In this document: in pieces, positions 44,692 to 54,139 of the stretch
Numbering within the stretch: the first letter of the stretch is position 1
Layout of the letters: every line of letters begins with the position of its first letter
Assembly: GCF_013602415.1 (NCBI RefSeq)
Contig: NZ_WPAG02000002.1
Span: 3,103,480 to 3,167,479 of the forward strand
Source: Rhodococcus sp. B50
Lineage (GTDB): Bacteria; Actinomycetota; Actinomycetes; Mycobacteriales; Mycobacteriaceae
Reading direction: 5' to 3'
DNA length: 64,000 nt
Made by a program: the position numbers and the translations under genes
Notes under the pieces: model-generated
The model's database searches: none
Seen by the model: the letters and a program-made list of their open reading frames with translations, nothing else
What the model was told of the DNA's origin: nothing

Positions 44692-46157
44692 TCACTGCGA
44701 AGCGGCACGTATCCCCGCACGTCGGCCGAAGAAGCTGCCGTCTCCCAGTGAGATACCGCTGCAGTAACCCCACGCCGCCAGACCCGATGTGCACCGGCCC
44801 GCCGCGTACAGGTCGGGGATCGGATCTCCGTCCACGTGAAGGACTTCCGAGTCGACCGAGGTCTGCAGTCCGCCCAGGGTGAAACCGCCGGTCATGTTCC
44901 GCAGGTCGATCGCCGCGATCGGCGAGCCGATCGGTCGCACCCATTCGGATTTCTTCCCGAGTACCGGGTCCGTCCTCGACTCGGCGTGCCGATTGTAGAG
45001 CTCCACCGTCGCGGTCAGGGCTCCCTCGGGCAGTCCCATCTCGGATTCGAGTTCGGCGACCGTCTCGCACACCCAGGTCGGCTGGTGACGCAACTGCGGG
45101 CTCGAACTCGGCGCCGCCATTCCTTCCTCGTAGGCCTGCTCGTCGAGGACGAGGAACGCCTGATTGTCGTTCTGGTACATGGTGAGCTGCCCGACGCGGC
45201 CGGGATAGGTGTCCTCGGTGACATAGCGCTGTCCGCGAGCGTTGACGAGGATGCCGCGCGCGATCAACTGGGGGTCGCAGAAGAACGCGACCTCGCACGC
45301 GTCCATGTGTGCCAGACGCGCACCCAGCGCCTGCGCCATGAGGATGCCGCGACCGTCGTGTTCCTCGACCGTGGCCGCGGGGCGCTTGTACAGCCGCGGC
45401 GCGTATGCCTGCATCATCTCGTCGTTGTAGGCGAACGAGCCGGTGGCGAGCACGACGCCACCGCGCGCACGGACTGCGAGCGTCTCGCCGAACCTCGTGG
45501 CGACGATACCCACCACTCGTCCGGTCTCGTCGACGACGAGTCGCTGTACCCGAACGTCGGATTCGACGCGCACGCCGAGGTCGGCAGCCTTCGCGATCAA
45601 GGTGGTCATGAGCACGTAACCGGCTGCCTGCTCACCGTTACGCGGCATGGGTACCCGGGCGAGGTGTCCGCGCGGAGCCGGCTCGACGAGTGCGGTGAAC
45701 GGCGCGGCGTTCTCTCCGCCGCTGTACATCAGGGAGTCGCCCACCGGGCACTCCCATCCTGGCTGCGACCAGAAGCTCTCCTTGTAGGCACGCCGCACGC
45801 TTCGAGCCAGTCGAAGTGGCCGACGCTACCCTCGCAGTAGGCGTCGAGCTTGTCCTCGTCGACACCCGGACCGAGGGCCGCGGCGAGGAACGACTTCATG
45901 TTCTTGGGAGTGTCGTCGAATCCACAGGCCTTCTGAAGTCGTGTCCCGCCACCGAGATAGACGATGCCACCCGACAACGCCGCCGCTCCCCCACCGCCGC
46001 CGGTACGTTCGAGCACCACCACGTCCGCACCACTCTCGGCCGCACCGATCGCGGCGGAGACACCGGCGATGCCGAAGCCGGCAACCACGACGTCTGCTTC
46101 GAGATCCCAGCGTCCGATATCCCCGACGGACACCGGGCGGACCGGAGAATTGCTCAT
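44692..46157 (-). pseudogene. KstD-like FAD-dependent oxidoreductase, disrupted by a -1 frameshift
   Basis: The N-terminal part (from ATG 46157, GGAAGGAAC site) shows the FAD motif VVVAGFGIAGVSAAIGAAESG and ALSGGIVYLGGGTRLQKACG, ending HFDWLEACGVP. The rest (PYKESFWSQPGWECP ... DLYAAGRCTSGLAAWGYCSGISLGDGSFFG) continues in another frame. Joining them needs one extra base at about 45787-45788 (GTGCC-TAC). The repaired length, about 488 residues, fits the fumarate reductase/3-ketosteroid delta-1-dehydrogenase family. An intact copy would desaturate the A ring and start the 44.7-51.6 kb hsa-like pathway. It may be a sequencing error or true loss. Confidence 0.8.
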
Positions 46158-46317
46158 GGCGACAGTTCCTTCCGACGACGGAGTGCGGCACGCACGATTC
46201 CGCACGAGGGGTCGAGTGATCCCCTCGGGACCGTAGAGGTCGTCCCATATCGGCGGCGAGAAATTCCCGGTGGTCGAGAAACAGGAGGAAACGATCGAGC
46301 TCCGGGGGGATCCTCGC

Positions 46318-47199
46318 TCACCGATCGACTGTCACGACCCGGAGCATTTCTTCCCAGTGCTGCAACGGCAACAGATGCCCTTCTCTCTCGCGGAGGACCA
46401 ACTCGGCGTTCGGCAACTCCGCTGCAAGCCATGTGCCGTTGGCCGGCGGCGCCATCATGTCTCGGCTGCCGTACCAGAGGTGGACGGGGGATGAGACATC
46501 GTGGATGTCGAAGCCCCACGGTCCGACGAACGCGACGTTGTCCCAGGCGATGGCCATGGGTCCTTGCCGGAGCGCTTCCCGGAAGGAGACGTGGAGTGCC
46601 TGCCGCAGCGCAGGTTCGGCGACCACATCGGGGTCGCTTTCTCCCCAGAGCCAGTCGATCCACGGTGCCGTTTCGTCGTCCTTCATCGACATCATGGCGT
46701 CGAGAAGCTGCCGGTTACCCGCAAGAAACTGATCCGCTGCCTTCGCCGGATCGTCGGGAAGAAAGGACAGGGCAAGGAGATCGTTCTCGGTCAGCGCTTC
46801 TCGCGCCTCAGGAACATGCTGCGCGGGAGCCGGCCCGCCCGATATCCCGACTCGGGTCACGCGCTCGCCCAGCACGGCTGCTGCGGCCAACGCGAACGGC
46901 CCGCCACCCGACCACCCGAATGCGGCGAAGTTCCCCACCTCGAGGCTGTCGAGAACCGCTTCGACGTCCCGTGCCACCAGCCCGAGATCGGTCGCGCAGG
47001 CCGCGGACCGCCCGTAACCCGGTCGGTCGAAACTGATGACGCGAACCCCCGTCCCGAGGGCGATCTCGTCCCCGAAACCCACTTCGAGCCGCGAGCCCGG
47101 GGTGCCGTGGAAATACACGAGAGGAAAGCCGTGTTCATCTCCCGCGTCCCGGACCATGACCGATCTGTTCCCCGCGACGGAGACTTCGAATTGATCCAT
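46318..47199 (-). CDS. Alpha/beta hydrolase
   Basis: This 293-residue alpha/beta-hydrolase has an oxyanion segment YFHGTPGSRLE, nucleophile elbow GWSGGGPFAL, an Asp in LWYGSRDMM and the final His in REREGHLLPL. The order and length fit small esterases and lactonases. It sits on the same strand between the KstD-like gene and an HsaA-like gene, 53 bp after the latter's stop. It could hydrolyse a steroid ester or lactone; the family gives no more. Confidence 0.85.
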   Translation of the reverse strand: MDQFEVSVAGNRSVMVRDAGDEHGFPLVYFHGTPGSRLEVGFGDEIALGTGVRVISFDRPGYGRSAACATDLGLVARDVEAVLDSLEVGNFAAFGWSGGGPFALAAAAVLGERVTRVGISGGPAPAQHVPEAREALTENDLLALSFLPDDPAKAADQFLAGNRQLLDAMMSMKDDETAPWIDWLWGESDPDVVAEPALRQALHVSFREALRQGPMAIAWDNVAFVGPWGFDIHDVSSPVHLWYGSRDMMAPPANGTWLAAELPNAELVLREREGHLLPLQHWEEMLRVVTVDR

Positions 47200-47252
47200 A
47201 CGGGAAGGCTATGCCGCGTCCGGCGGATCGGCAGGCTGCCGCGTGTCGCTCG

Positions 47253-48422
47253 CTATACAAGGTTGTCTTCGACCGGCAACCCGAACGCATCTCTTCCGTA
47301 GAGCGCATAGGCACGTTCGGGTTCGTTCGCGACGTGGACGCTTCCGGCATGCGCGTCGCGCCACGCGCGTTCGACGACGCCGCCGAGGAACAACGACGTA
47401 CCGCCGGCAGTCTTGAACAACAGGTCGATCGCCTCGACCGCCCGCTCGGTGGCGCGTACCTGATCGCGCCGGGTGCGCAGGCGCAACTGCATCGGGATCT
47501 CTTTCCCCGCCTGCGCCAACTCCCACAGTTCGCGGATGTTGCGGTCGAGTTGCAGCGTCGCGGCATCGATATCCGACGCGGCACGCCCCACCGCGACCTG
47601 CGCGAACGGATCATCCACGAACCGTCCCCCGCCCAGGCTCAACCGTACTCGTTCGCGCATCGCCGACAGGTACTCCTCGTAACAGCCCGCGACGACTCCG
47701 ACGACGGGGACGGCCACGCTCGTGGTGAACAGCGCGGCGAACGGAAGCCGGTACAGCGGGCCGGTGTTCACCTTCCGCCCCGGACCCCGGAATTGCGACG
47801 TCTCGTAATTGCTCTTGACACGATGGTCGGGCACGAAGACGTCGTCGACCACGATCTCGTCGCTGCTCGTCCCCCGCATACCCACGACGTTCCAGACGTC
47901 GCGGATCGTGTAGTCACCGCGCGGCACGAGCACCGTGACGAAATCGACCGGCCTGCCCTCGGATCCGACCACCACCGCGCCGAGCAGCGCCCACGAGGCG
48001 AACCTGCATCCGGAGGAGAACATCCACGTGCCCGACAACCGGTAACCGCCGTCGACGGGGATCAGACGACCGACCGGGGCATACGCCGACGACACGAGTG
48101 TCGAGTCGTCCTCACCCCAGACGTCGCGCTGCGCCCGGTCGTCGAACAGAGCCAGATGCCAAGGATGGACGCCGACGACGGACGCGATCCACCCCGTCGA
48201 TCCGCAGGCCCCCGAGATCGTCCGCACGACCTCGAAGAACCGTGCCGGTTCGGCCTCGAACCCGCCGTGCCGGCGTGGCTGCAGCATGCGGAACACACCG
48301 GCGGCGACGAGTTCGCGAACCGTCTCGTCGGGGACGCGGCCGAGTCTATCGGTATCGACTGCGCGAGCGGCGATTCCGGGAATCAGGCCACGGATCGAAT
48401 CCAGGACGTCGTCGGCGACCAT
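47253..48422 (-). CDS. hsaA: HsaA-like flavin-dependent monooxygenase (paralogue 1)
   Basis: This 389-residue oxygenase of the ACAD-like group D flavin monooxygenases closely follows HsaA of M. tuberculosis: VPDETVRELVAAGVFRMLQP, CGSTGWIASVVGVHPWHLALFDDRAQRDVWGED, WNVVGMRGTSSDEIVV, RRDQVRATERAVEAID and WRDAHAGSVHVANEPERAYALYG. HsaA, with HsaB reductase, hydroxylates 3-HSA at C4 to the catechol. The ATG at 48422 gives the family length; longer starts run into hsaC (stop at 48436). No good ribosome site, so coupled translation is likely. Confidence 0.85.
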   Translation of the reverse strand: MVADDVLDSIRGLIPGIAARAVDTDRLGRVPDETVRELVAAGVFRMLQPRRHGGFEAEPARFFEVVRTISGACGSTGWIASVVGVHPWHLALFDDRAQRDVWGEDDSTLVSSAYAPVGRLIPVDGGYRLSGTWMFSSGCRFASWALLGAVVVGSEGRPVDFVTVLVPRGDYTIRDVWNVVGMRGTSSDEIVVDDVFVPDHRVKSNYETSQFRGPGRKVNTGPLYRLPFAALFTTSVAVPVVGVVAGCYEEYLSAMRERVRLSLGGGRFVDDPFAQVAVGRAASDIDAATLQLDRNIRELWELAQAGKEIPMQLRLRTRRDQVRATERAVEAIDLLFKTAGGTSLFLGGVVERAWRDAHAGSVHVANEPERAYALYGRDAFGLPVEDNLV

Positions 48423-48435
48423 CGGACGTCGAGGG

Positions 48436-49359
48436 TCAGCCTGCCGGAGGTGAGAACGCCGCGAGAGGTTCGGAGCCCGACCAGTCGTGGCCCCAGTAGC
48501 TGTCCGCGGTGATTTCCTCTGCGGTGTAGAAGGTTTCGTCGACGAGCATGCCTTCGGTACCGAATTCGATGTCCCACCCACCGGGAGCGCGGACGTAGAA
48601 GGAGACCATCTTGTCGTTGGTGTGCCTGCCCAGGGTCGACGAGATCGAGAAACCGAGCTTGTCGACCCGGTCCAGGGCTTGGCCGACCGCGTCGAGCGTC
48701 TCGACCTCGAGCATCAGGTGCACGAGACCCGGGTCGCTTCCGGGCGGCGCCGGGCACAGCGCGAGGCTGTGATGGCGACGGTTGACGCCGAGGAAGCGCA
48801 CGCGCCGGACCGGCGGAGGCGCCGACAGGCCACCGAGGCGTGTCGCTCCGCGCGGCAGGAAACCGAGGACCTCGGTGTAGAACTCGTACGATTCGGCGAA
48901 TGCCGCGGTGGGAAGGACGACGTGCCCCAGCCCTTCCTCGCCGGTGTGGAAGGTGCCGCCGAACGGCGTCACGATCGGACTGTGGTCGAGCACCGGACCG
49001 AAGAACACCTCGGTGCGGGTGCCACCCGGATCGTCGAATGCGATGACCTGCTCGGCATCGCGATAAGTCGACTCCTCCTCGGACAGGACCTCCACGGCGA
49101 TGCCGGCCTTCTCGACCGCTTCGCGCACGCGACGCAGCGCGAACTCGTCACGCACCTCCCAGCCCACGGCGAGTGCCTTGTCGACTTCGCCGGGCAGCAC
49201 GATCAGCCGTGCCCGTCGCTCGTCGATGCGCAGGTACAGACCGTCGGTTTCGGGCCCGGTGCCGACCGCCATACCGAGTCCGTCGACGACGAGTTCCCGC
49301 CACCGGGTGATGTCTGTGGTCTGGATCCTGAGATAACCCAGGCCCCGGATGTCCGTCAT
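48436..49359 (-). CDS. hsaC: HsaC-like extradiol dioxygenase
   Basis: This 307-residue two-domain vicinal oxygen chelate dioxygenase has iron ligands His146 (GLGHVVL), His214 (GLVHLML) and Glu265 (GWDIEFG), the spacing of HsaC (145/215/266), plus GRHTNDKMVSFYVRAPGG. HsaC opens the 3,4-DHSA catechol ring between C4 and C5. It sits between the two HsaA-like genes, as in a compact ring-A operon. Confidence 0.9.
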   Translation of the reverse strand: MTDIRGLGYLRIQTTDITRWRELVVDGLGMAVGTGPETDGLYLRIDERRARLIVLPGEVDKALAVGWEVRDEFALRRVREAVEKAGIAVEVLSEEESTYRDAEQVIAFDDPGGTRTEVFFGPVLDHSPIVTPFGGTFHTGEEGLGHVVLPTAAFAESYEFYTEVLGFLPRGATRLGGLSAPPPVRRVRFLGVNRRHHSLALCPAPPGSDPGLVHLMLEVETLDAVGQALDRVDKLGFSISSTLGRHTNDKMVSFYVRAPGGWDIEFGTEGMLVDETFYTAEEITADSYWGHDWSGSEPLAAFSPPAG

Positions 49360-49393
49360 ATCCGAATATTCCTTCGCCGTAATGGATGTGATG

Positions 49394-50572
49394 TCAGATC
49401 ATCGACCGCATCATGCCCTGCGGCTCTTCGCCCAGTTGGCAGAGCGTCGAAGCATGGAAGATCGATCCGGGGACGTGGATGGCGTGGCTCAGGCCCGCAT
49501 GGGCGTCGCGCCAGAAGCGTTGCAGCGGATTGGTCATCTGCAGTGCGCCACCGCCGGCACGGGCGAAGATCTCGTCGACGGCTGACACCGCGCGCCAGGC
49601 AGCAGCGGTCTGCGTGCGCCGACCGATCGCGCGCTGCTCGAAGGTGACTTCCACGCCCTTCTCGGTGAGATCCCAGAATCGATCGACGGTCTCGAGGATC
49701 GCGGCGCGGGACGCGGCGATCTCCGCGGCAGCGTTCCCGAGGGCCGACAAGACGTAGGGGTCCTGCTTGATCGCCGTGCCGGACACCGTGACCCGCTCGC
49801 GCTGCGACTCGATGTAGCAGTTCAATGCGCCCTCGGCGATGCCGATGAGCGACGAGGTGATACCGAGCGGGAAGATGCACGAGAAAGGAAACTTGTAGAG
49901 CGTCTCGTCGCGTCCCGCGTCCTTCCACGCCACGCCACCCATGACGCGCTCGGCACGCAGGGTGCGGTATTCGGGGAGGAAGGCGTTCTCGACGATGAGA
50001 TCCTTCGATCCGGTGCCGCGCAAGCCGACCACGTTCCAGCTCTCGTGATCGATGCGGTAGTCCGACCGCGGCAGCAGAACGTGCAGACTCTGCGGGGGGC
50101 TCAGTCGATTGCCGTCCTTGTCGCCGACAGCGGCGCCGATCATCACCCAGTCGCAGTGATCCGTACCCGAGGAGAACGACCAGCGGCCATTGAGGATGTA
50201 CCCGCCGTCGACGGGGGTTGCGACACCCATCGGTGCGTACGGCGAGGCGATCCAGGTGTCGGGATTCTCGCCCCACACCTCCTGCTGGGCCTTCGGATCG
50301 AAGAAGGCCATCTCCCAGGGGTGGACACCGACGATGCCGCTGACCCAGCCGGTCGCACCGTCCATCGCTCCAATGGCCATGGCGGTTTCCGCGAACTCGC
50401 GCGGGTGTGCTTCCAGACCTCCGAATTCCTTCGGCTGAAGAAGCCGGATGACGCCGGCATCACGAAGCCGCTTGGCACTGCGGTCGGTCAGACGCATGAG
50501 CGTGTCGCCCTCGGCGCCGTCTGCGCGGATCTCGTCAGCGAACTCCGAAACGGAGTCGAGCACCTGTCCCAT
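49394..50572 (-). CDS. HsaA-like flavin-dependent monooxygenase (paralogue 2)
   Basis: This 392-residue protein of the same family as the HsaA at 47253 is clearly a different branch: VIRLLQPKEFGGLEAHPREF, ATGWVSGIVGVHPWEMAFFDPKAQQEVWGENPDTW, WNVVGLRGTGSKDLIV, WRDAHAGLSHAIHVPGSIFH. Its C-terminus diverges (EEPQGMMRSMI). Two such oxygenases flanking one extradiol dioxygenase suggest either two hydroxylation steps or two substrates. ATG 50572 has a GGAGAG site. The HsaD-like gene lies upstream, behind a hairpin. Confidence 0.85.
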   Translation of the reverse strand: MGQVLDSVSEFADEIRADGAEGDTLMRLTDRSAKRLRDAGVIRLLQPKEFGGLEAHPREFAETAMAIGAMDGATGWVSGIVGVHPWEMAFFDPKAQQEVWGENPDTWIASPYAPMGVATPVDGGYILNGRWSFSSGTDHCDWVMIGAAVGDKDGNRLSPPQSLHVLLPRSDYRIDHESWNVVGLRGTGSKDLIVENAFLPEYRTLRAERVMGGVAWKDAGRDETLYKFPFSCIFPLGITSSLIGIAEGALNCYIESQRERVTVSGTAIKQDPYVLSALGNAAAEIAASRAAILETVDRFWDLTEKGVEVTFEQRAIGRRTQTAAAWRAVSAVDEIFARAGGGALQMTNPLQRFWRDAHAGLSHAIHVPGSIFHASTLCQLGEEPQGMMRSMI

Positions 50573-50701
50573 GATCTCTCCAGCTCTGTAAAGGGTGACG
50601 CCCCCGATACGGCATGGCGAGCGTCCGTTCCGTCTGCGCTCACGGTCTCAGGAGTACGGCCCTCGCATCGTCGGCTTTCCACTGAGCGGGAACCGTCTGG
50701 A

Positions 50702-50737
50702 CGGGTGCCGGGACGGCGGACGGCGTCCCGGCACCCG
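50702..50737. terminator. Hairpin after the hsaD-like gene
   Basis: A 14-bp perfect stem (50702-50715 with 50724-50737) and an 8-base loop lie just past the HsaD-like stop (50743). No T-run follows, so termination may be partial and the next gene may get some read-through. Confidence 0.6.
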
Positions 50738-50742
50738 GTCGT

Positions 50743-51609
50743 CTAGGCGTCCTGCCGGTTCAGGAATGCGAGGACGGCCGACAGCCACGCGTCGCGGGCT
50801 TCGATCATGGTCCAGTGCCCGCAGTTGGGGAACACGTGCAGTTCACCCCGGCGCAGTTCGCGCATGGGGAGCATCGCCATGTCGACGGGGCTGACCCGGT
50901 CGTCACGTCCCCAGGTGAGCAGGGTCGGTGCGGTGATCTTGTGGAGCTGCGCCCAGTAGGGGGTGGCGTCGGAGGCGGCAGCTGCCTTCGCGGATGCGGC
51001 GAATGCCGCAGTGCTGTACATACGCCGGGCGATCTCGAGGGTCTTCGGCTCGGTGGCGAGCGCCCACCTCTCCTCGATGAGTTCCTCGGTCACGATCGCC
51101 GGGTCGTAGACCATCGAGCGCAGCCAGCGGACGAGCTTCTCGCGGGTCGGGTCGTCCGTGAACTCCATGAGCAACCGGATGCCTTCACCGGGTGCGGGCG
51201 CGAACACCGAGCGTCCCGCCCCTCCGATGCTGACGAGCTTCTTCACACGCTCGGGCTGCGCGATCGCGAACTGCGTCCCGACGATCCCCCCCATCGAGTT
51301 GCCGATGATCGAGACGCGGTCGAGGCCGAGTCCGTCGAGGAAGTCGGTCACCGCGACCGACGCCATGGCCATCGGGTGTCCTTCGCACGGGTCGCTCACG
51401 CCGAAGCCGGGGAACTCCAGGACGAGGCACCGATAGTGCTCCGCGAGGTCGGCGAGCACACCGCGGTAGTTCCGCCAGCCGGTGACGCCCGGCCCGGAGC
51501 CGTGGAGCAGCAGGAGTGGTTCTCCCTGACCGGCTTCGTGGTAGCGGAGCGTGCCGCGGTCGGTCGCGAGTTCTCTCGCCGTGTTCTCGAAACTCAATTC
51601 CGTCGTCAT
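50743..51609 (-). CDS. hsaD: HsaD-like meta-cleavage product hydrolase
   Basis: This 288-residue alpha/beta-hydrolase of the C-C hydrolase class has nucleophile Ser105 (IIGNSMGGIVG), Asp236 (WGRDDRVSPVD) and His265 (NCGHWTMIEA), the same order and spacing as HsaD (291 residues). It also has LLLLHGSGPGVTGWRNYRG and LEFPGFGVSD. HsaD splits the ring-opened 4,9-DSHA product. ATG 51609 was chosen; an ATG 30 bp earlier lacks a ribosome site. It is the gene nearest the IclR regulator, which lies 105 bp upstream on the same strand. Confidence 0.88.
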   Translation of the reverse strand: MTTELSFENTARELATDRGTLRYHEAGQGEPLLLLHGSGPGVTGWRNYRGVLADLAEHYRCLVLEFPGFGVSDPCEGHPMAMASVAVTDFLDGLGLDRVSIIGNSMGGIVGTQFAIAQPERVKKLVSIGGAGRSVFAPAPGEGIRLLMEFTDDPTREKLVRWLRSMVYDPAIVTEELIEERWALATEPKTLEIARRMYSTAAFAASAKAAAASDATPYWAQLHKITAPTLLTWGRDDRVSPVDMAMLPMRELRRGELHVFPNCGHWTMIEARDAWLSAVLAFLNRQDA

Positions 51610-51714
51610 GACGCCGAGGTTCCCAGTGATACACCTCACGTCGCTCGGACGCTCCCGATCACCGGGATGTTTCCTCCGCCGAGAGCCGCGGCGTGATGCC
51701 CTCGATTCAGGACG

Positions 51715-52602
51715 TCAGATCCAGCCGTTCGACTGCGTGGCGAGCATCCGCTCCATGACCTGCGGCGACCACGATGCCTCGGACGTTCGCGCGGCCCGGT
51801 TGCGCCGAGGGGCGTCGAGTTCGGGATAGAGGGTGCGCGAGATCGTGCGGACCGCATCGGCGACCAGGGGTGCGATGCGTTCGAGGTGGCCGGGGCGGGT
51901 GGGGCCGCACAGTGAGATCGCGGCGACCGGCGACGCGGGGCTGCGGATCGCGGCGCCGACGCAGGACATGCCGGCCGTGGCCTCGCCCGTCTCGAAGGCG
52001 AGGCCGTGACGGCGGCGGATGCGGTTGAGTTCGAGGTGCAGAGTGGACAGGTCGGTGATGGTCCGCTCGGTGCGAGGCGGCAGTGCCGGTCCGCCGTAGA
52101 GGGCATCGACCTGTTCCGGTTCGAGACCGGCGAGCAGCGCCTTGCCTCCGGCGGTCGCGTAGGCGGGTGAGCGTCCACCGACACGCGACGGCAGCGCCGC
52201 GGCGAGTTGACCGCCGATCTTGTCGAGGTAGACGCAGTCGCCTCCGTCGAGTACGGACAGGTGCGCGACCATGCCTGTGGTCATGTGCAGTTCGTGAAGG
52301 TGCGGCGCCGCCGCCTCCCGGATACGGATGTGCCCGTTGTCGCCGTCGCCCATGGCCTTGGCGCGACGTCCGAGGCAGTAGCCGAACGACGCGTGGTCGA
52401 TCCAATCGAGCCGCACCATCTGGTCGAGGATGCGATGGACGGTCGACCGCGGAAGCTGTGTACGACAGGCGACCTCCTCGAGGGTGAGTCGCGAGGAGAG
52501 ATCATCGAAAGCGTCGAGGATCAGGGTCATACGTTCGACCATCGAAGCGGGCAGTTCGCGCTTCGGCGCTCGGGATACCTGCTCATGTTGCGACGGGGAC
52601 AT
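51715..52602 (-). CDS. IclR family transcriptional regulator
   Basis: This 295-residue protein has an N-terminal winged helix (residues 20-85: MTLILDAFDDLSSRLTLEEV, LPRSTVHRILDQMVRLDWI) and a C-terminal IclR effector domain (LSVLDGGDCVYLDKIGG, YATAGGKALLAGL, GEATAGMSCVGAAIRSP, GPTRPGHLERI). IclR proteins usually control adjacent aromatic or catabolic operons. Here it sits upstream of hsaD-hsaA-hsaC-hsaA and divergent from the OYE gene, so it is the likely regulator of the second steroid set. Start ATG 52602 is preceded by GGAGAAAGG. Confidence 0.88.
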   Translation of the reverse strand: MSPSQHEQVSRAPKRELPASMVERMTLILDAFDDLSSRLTLEEVACRTQLPRSTVHRILDQMVRLDWIDHASFGYCLGRRAKAMGDGDNGHIRIREAAAPHLHELHMTTGMVAHLSVLDGGDCVYLDKIGGQLAAALPSRVGGRSPAYATAGGKALLAGLEPEQVDALYGGPALPPRTERTITDLSTLHLELNRIRRRHGLAFETGEATAGMSCVGAAIRSPASPVAAISLCGPTRPGHLERIAPLVADAVRTISRTLYPELDAPRRNRAARTSEASWSPQVMERMLATQSNGWI

Positions 52603-52849
52603 CGCCACCCTTTCTCCGAAGAACCGATCACCCACCGGCGAAAACTGAAATTCATTCTTGTGGGTACCGCTCAGAGTACTAGGGCAGTGACCTATTGCAC
52701 AATTCTCTGCGAACACGCTCGGTACCGGACGGCGTATCTCACTGAGCAGGAGACGCCTGCCCCCTCCGCCCGACCCTGGGTACAACTCGGATGCGGATCG
52801 AATCCGCCCGCACCCGTCACCCGCCCGAGCCGAAAGAGTCGAGACCACG

Positions 52850-53995
52850 ATGCCGGATACCGAGTCCCCCCTCTTCCGCCCCCTGACGGTGCGCTCCCTC
52901 GAGCTCCGGAACCGCATCGTGATGTCGCCGATGACCCGGTCCCATTCGCCCGGCGGCGTCCCCGGCCCCGACGTCGTCGAGTACTACCGGCGCCGTGCAG
53001 CCGGCGGCACGGCACTGATCATCACCGAGGGTGTTGCCATCGATCACCCGACAGCAGTCGACAATCCGCGCGTACCCCACATGTACGGCGCTGCCGCCCT
53101 CGAAGGCTGGAGCCGTGTCGTCGATGCGATCCATGCCGAGGGTGGACGCATCGTCCCTCAGCTCTGGCACGTCGGCCCCCTGTGGGGTGCGATGACCGCC
53201 GACGTCGATCCCGCACTCACCCCCATGCGCCCGTCCGGGATCTGGGGAGAGCCGGGTGTGACCTCCTACGGCGAGGATTACGTCACGCGAGCATCCGCAC
53301 CCACCCGGGCGATGACGACCGAGGACATCGAGCAGGTGATCTCGGCATACGCGCACGCCGCCGCCGACGCTGCGGAGGTCGGTTTCGACGGCATCGCACT
53401 GCACGGAGGGCACGGCTACCTGCTCGACGCATTCCTGTGGGAAGGCACCAACCTCCGCGACGACGAGTGGGGCGGCGATATCGAGCGCCGTACGCGCTTC
53501 CCTGCGGCGGTCGTGGCAGCCATCCGCTCCCGGATCGGCACCGAACTACCGATCTTCTACCGGTTCTCGCAGCACAAGCAGCAGAACTACGAAGCGCGGA
53601 TCGCCCACACCCCGGACGAACTGAAGGCCGTCCTCACCCCCTTGAAGGAAGCCGGCGTCGACGTGTTCGACGCGAGCATCCGCCGCTTCGACATCCCGGC
53701 CTTCGAGGGAAGCGATCTGACGCTCGCCGGATGGGCGAAGAAGGTCACCGGCGCCCTGTCGATGGCGGTGGGCAGCGTCGGTATCGCGACGTCGTTGCGC
53801 GAGAGCCGCATGCAGGGAAGCGCGCCCGTGCGCAACAACGTTCCCGAACTCGAGCGACGTCTCGGCGAGGACGAGTTCGACCTCATCGCCATCGGACGCC
53901 TGCACCTCGCAGACCCGTCCCTCGCGACGATCCTTCGTGAAGGCGCCGAGTTGCCCGAGTTCGATCGCACGGTACACGAGGCCGCATTGATCTGA
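52850..53995 (+). CDS. NADH:flavin oxidoreductase, Old Yellow Enzyme family
   Basis: This 381-residue FMN barrel shows the OYE sequence order: FRPLTVRSLELRNRIVMSPM, QLWHVGPLWGAM, GIALHGGHGYLLDAFLWEGTNLRDDEWGGDIERR (substrate His-x-x-His with the family spacing) and AVGSVGIATS near the end. OYEs reduce activated C=C bonds such as enones. Beside KshA/KshB and Hsa genes it could saturate a steroid enone or dienone. It diverges from the IclR gene over a 247-bp region with no clear operator. Confidence 0.9.
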   Translation: MPDTESPLFRPLTVRSLELRNRIVMSPMTRSHSPGGVPGPDVVEYYRRRAAGGTALIITEGVAIDHPTAVDNPRVPHMYGAAALEGWSRVVDAIHAEGGRIVPQLWHVGPLWGAMTADVDPALTPMRPSGIWGEPGVTSYGEDYVTRASAPTRAMTTEDIEQVISAYAHAAADAAEVGFDGIALHGGHGYLLDAFLWEGTNLRDDEWGGDIERRTRFPAAVVAAIRSRIGTELPIFYRFSQHKQQNYEARIAHTPDELKAVLTPLKEAGVDVFDASIRRFDIPAFEGSDLTLAGWAKKVTGALSMAVGSVGIATSLRESRMQGSAPVRNNVPELERRLGEDEFDLIAIGRLHLADPSLATILREGAELPEFDRTVHEAALI

Positions 53996-54100
53996 TCTGC
54001 GCGTCGGACGTGGTCTCGCTCAGCGAGAGTGCGCGGCGAGACGACTCTCACCTGCCCTAGAAAGTGATCCGAACCACTCCCTTTTCTGGGGTCAGGAACT

Positions 54101-54120
54101 GCGGCCCGTGATCGGGCCGC
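54101..54120. other. Short hairpin upstream of the MFS gene
   Basis: An 8-bp perfect stem (54101-54108 with 54113-54120) and a 4-base loop end 19 bp before the MFS GTG start. It may be an end-of-OYE terminator or a leader structure. Confidence 0.5.
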
Positions 54121-54139
54121 CGAGAGTCTGGAATGTGCC

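Noticed and set aside
47253-48581. Longer N-terminus for the HsaA-like protein
   Set aside because: The added residues are low-complexity Arg/Pro/Ser translated across the end of the hsaC gene; the ATG at 48422 gives the normal HsaA length.
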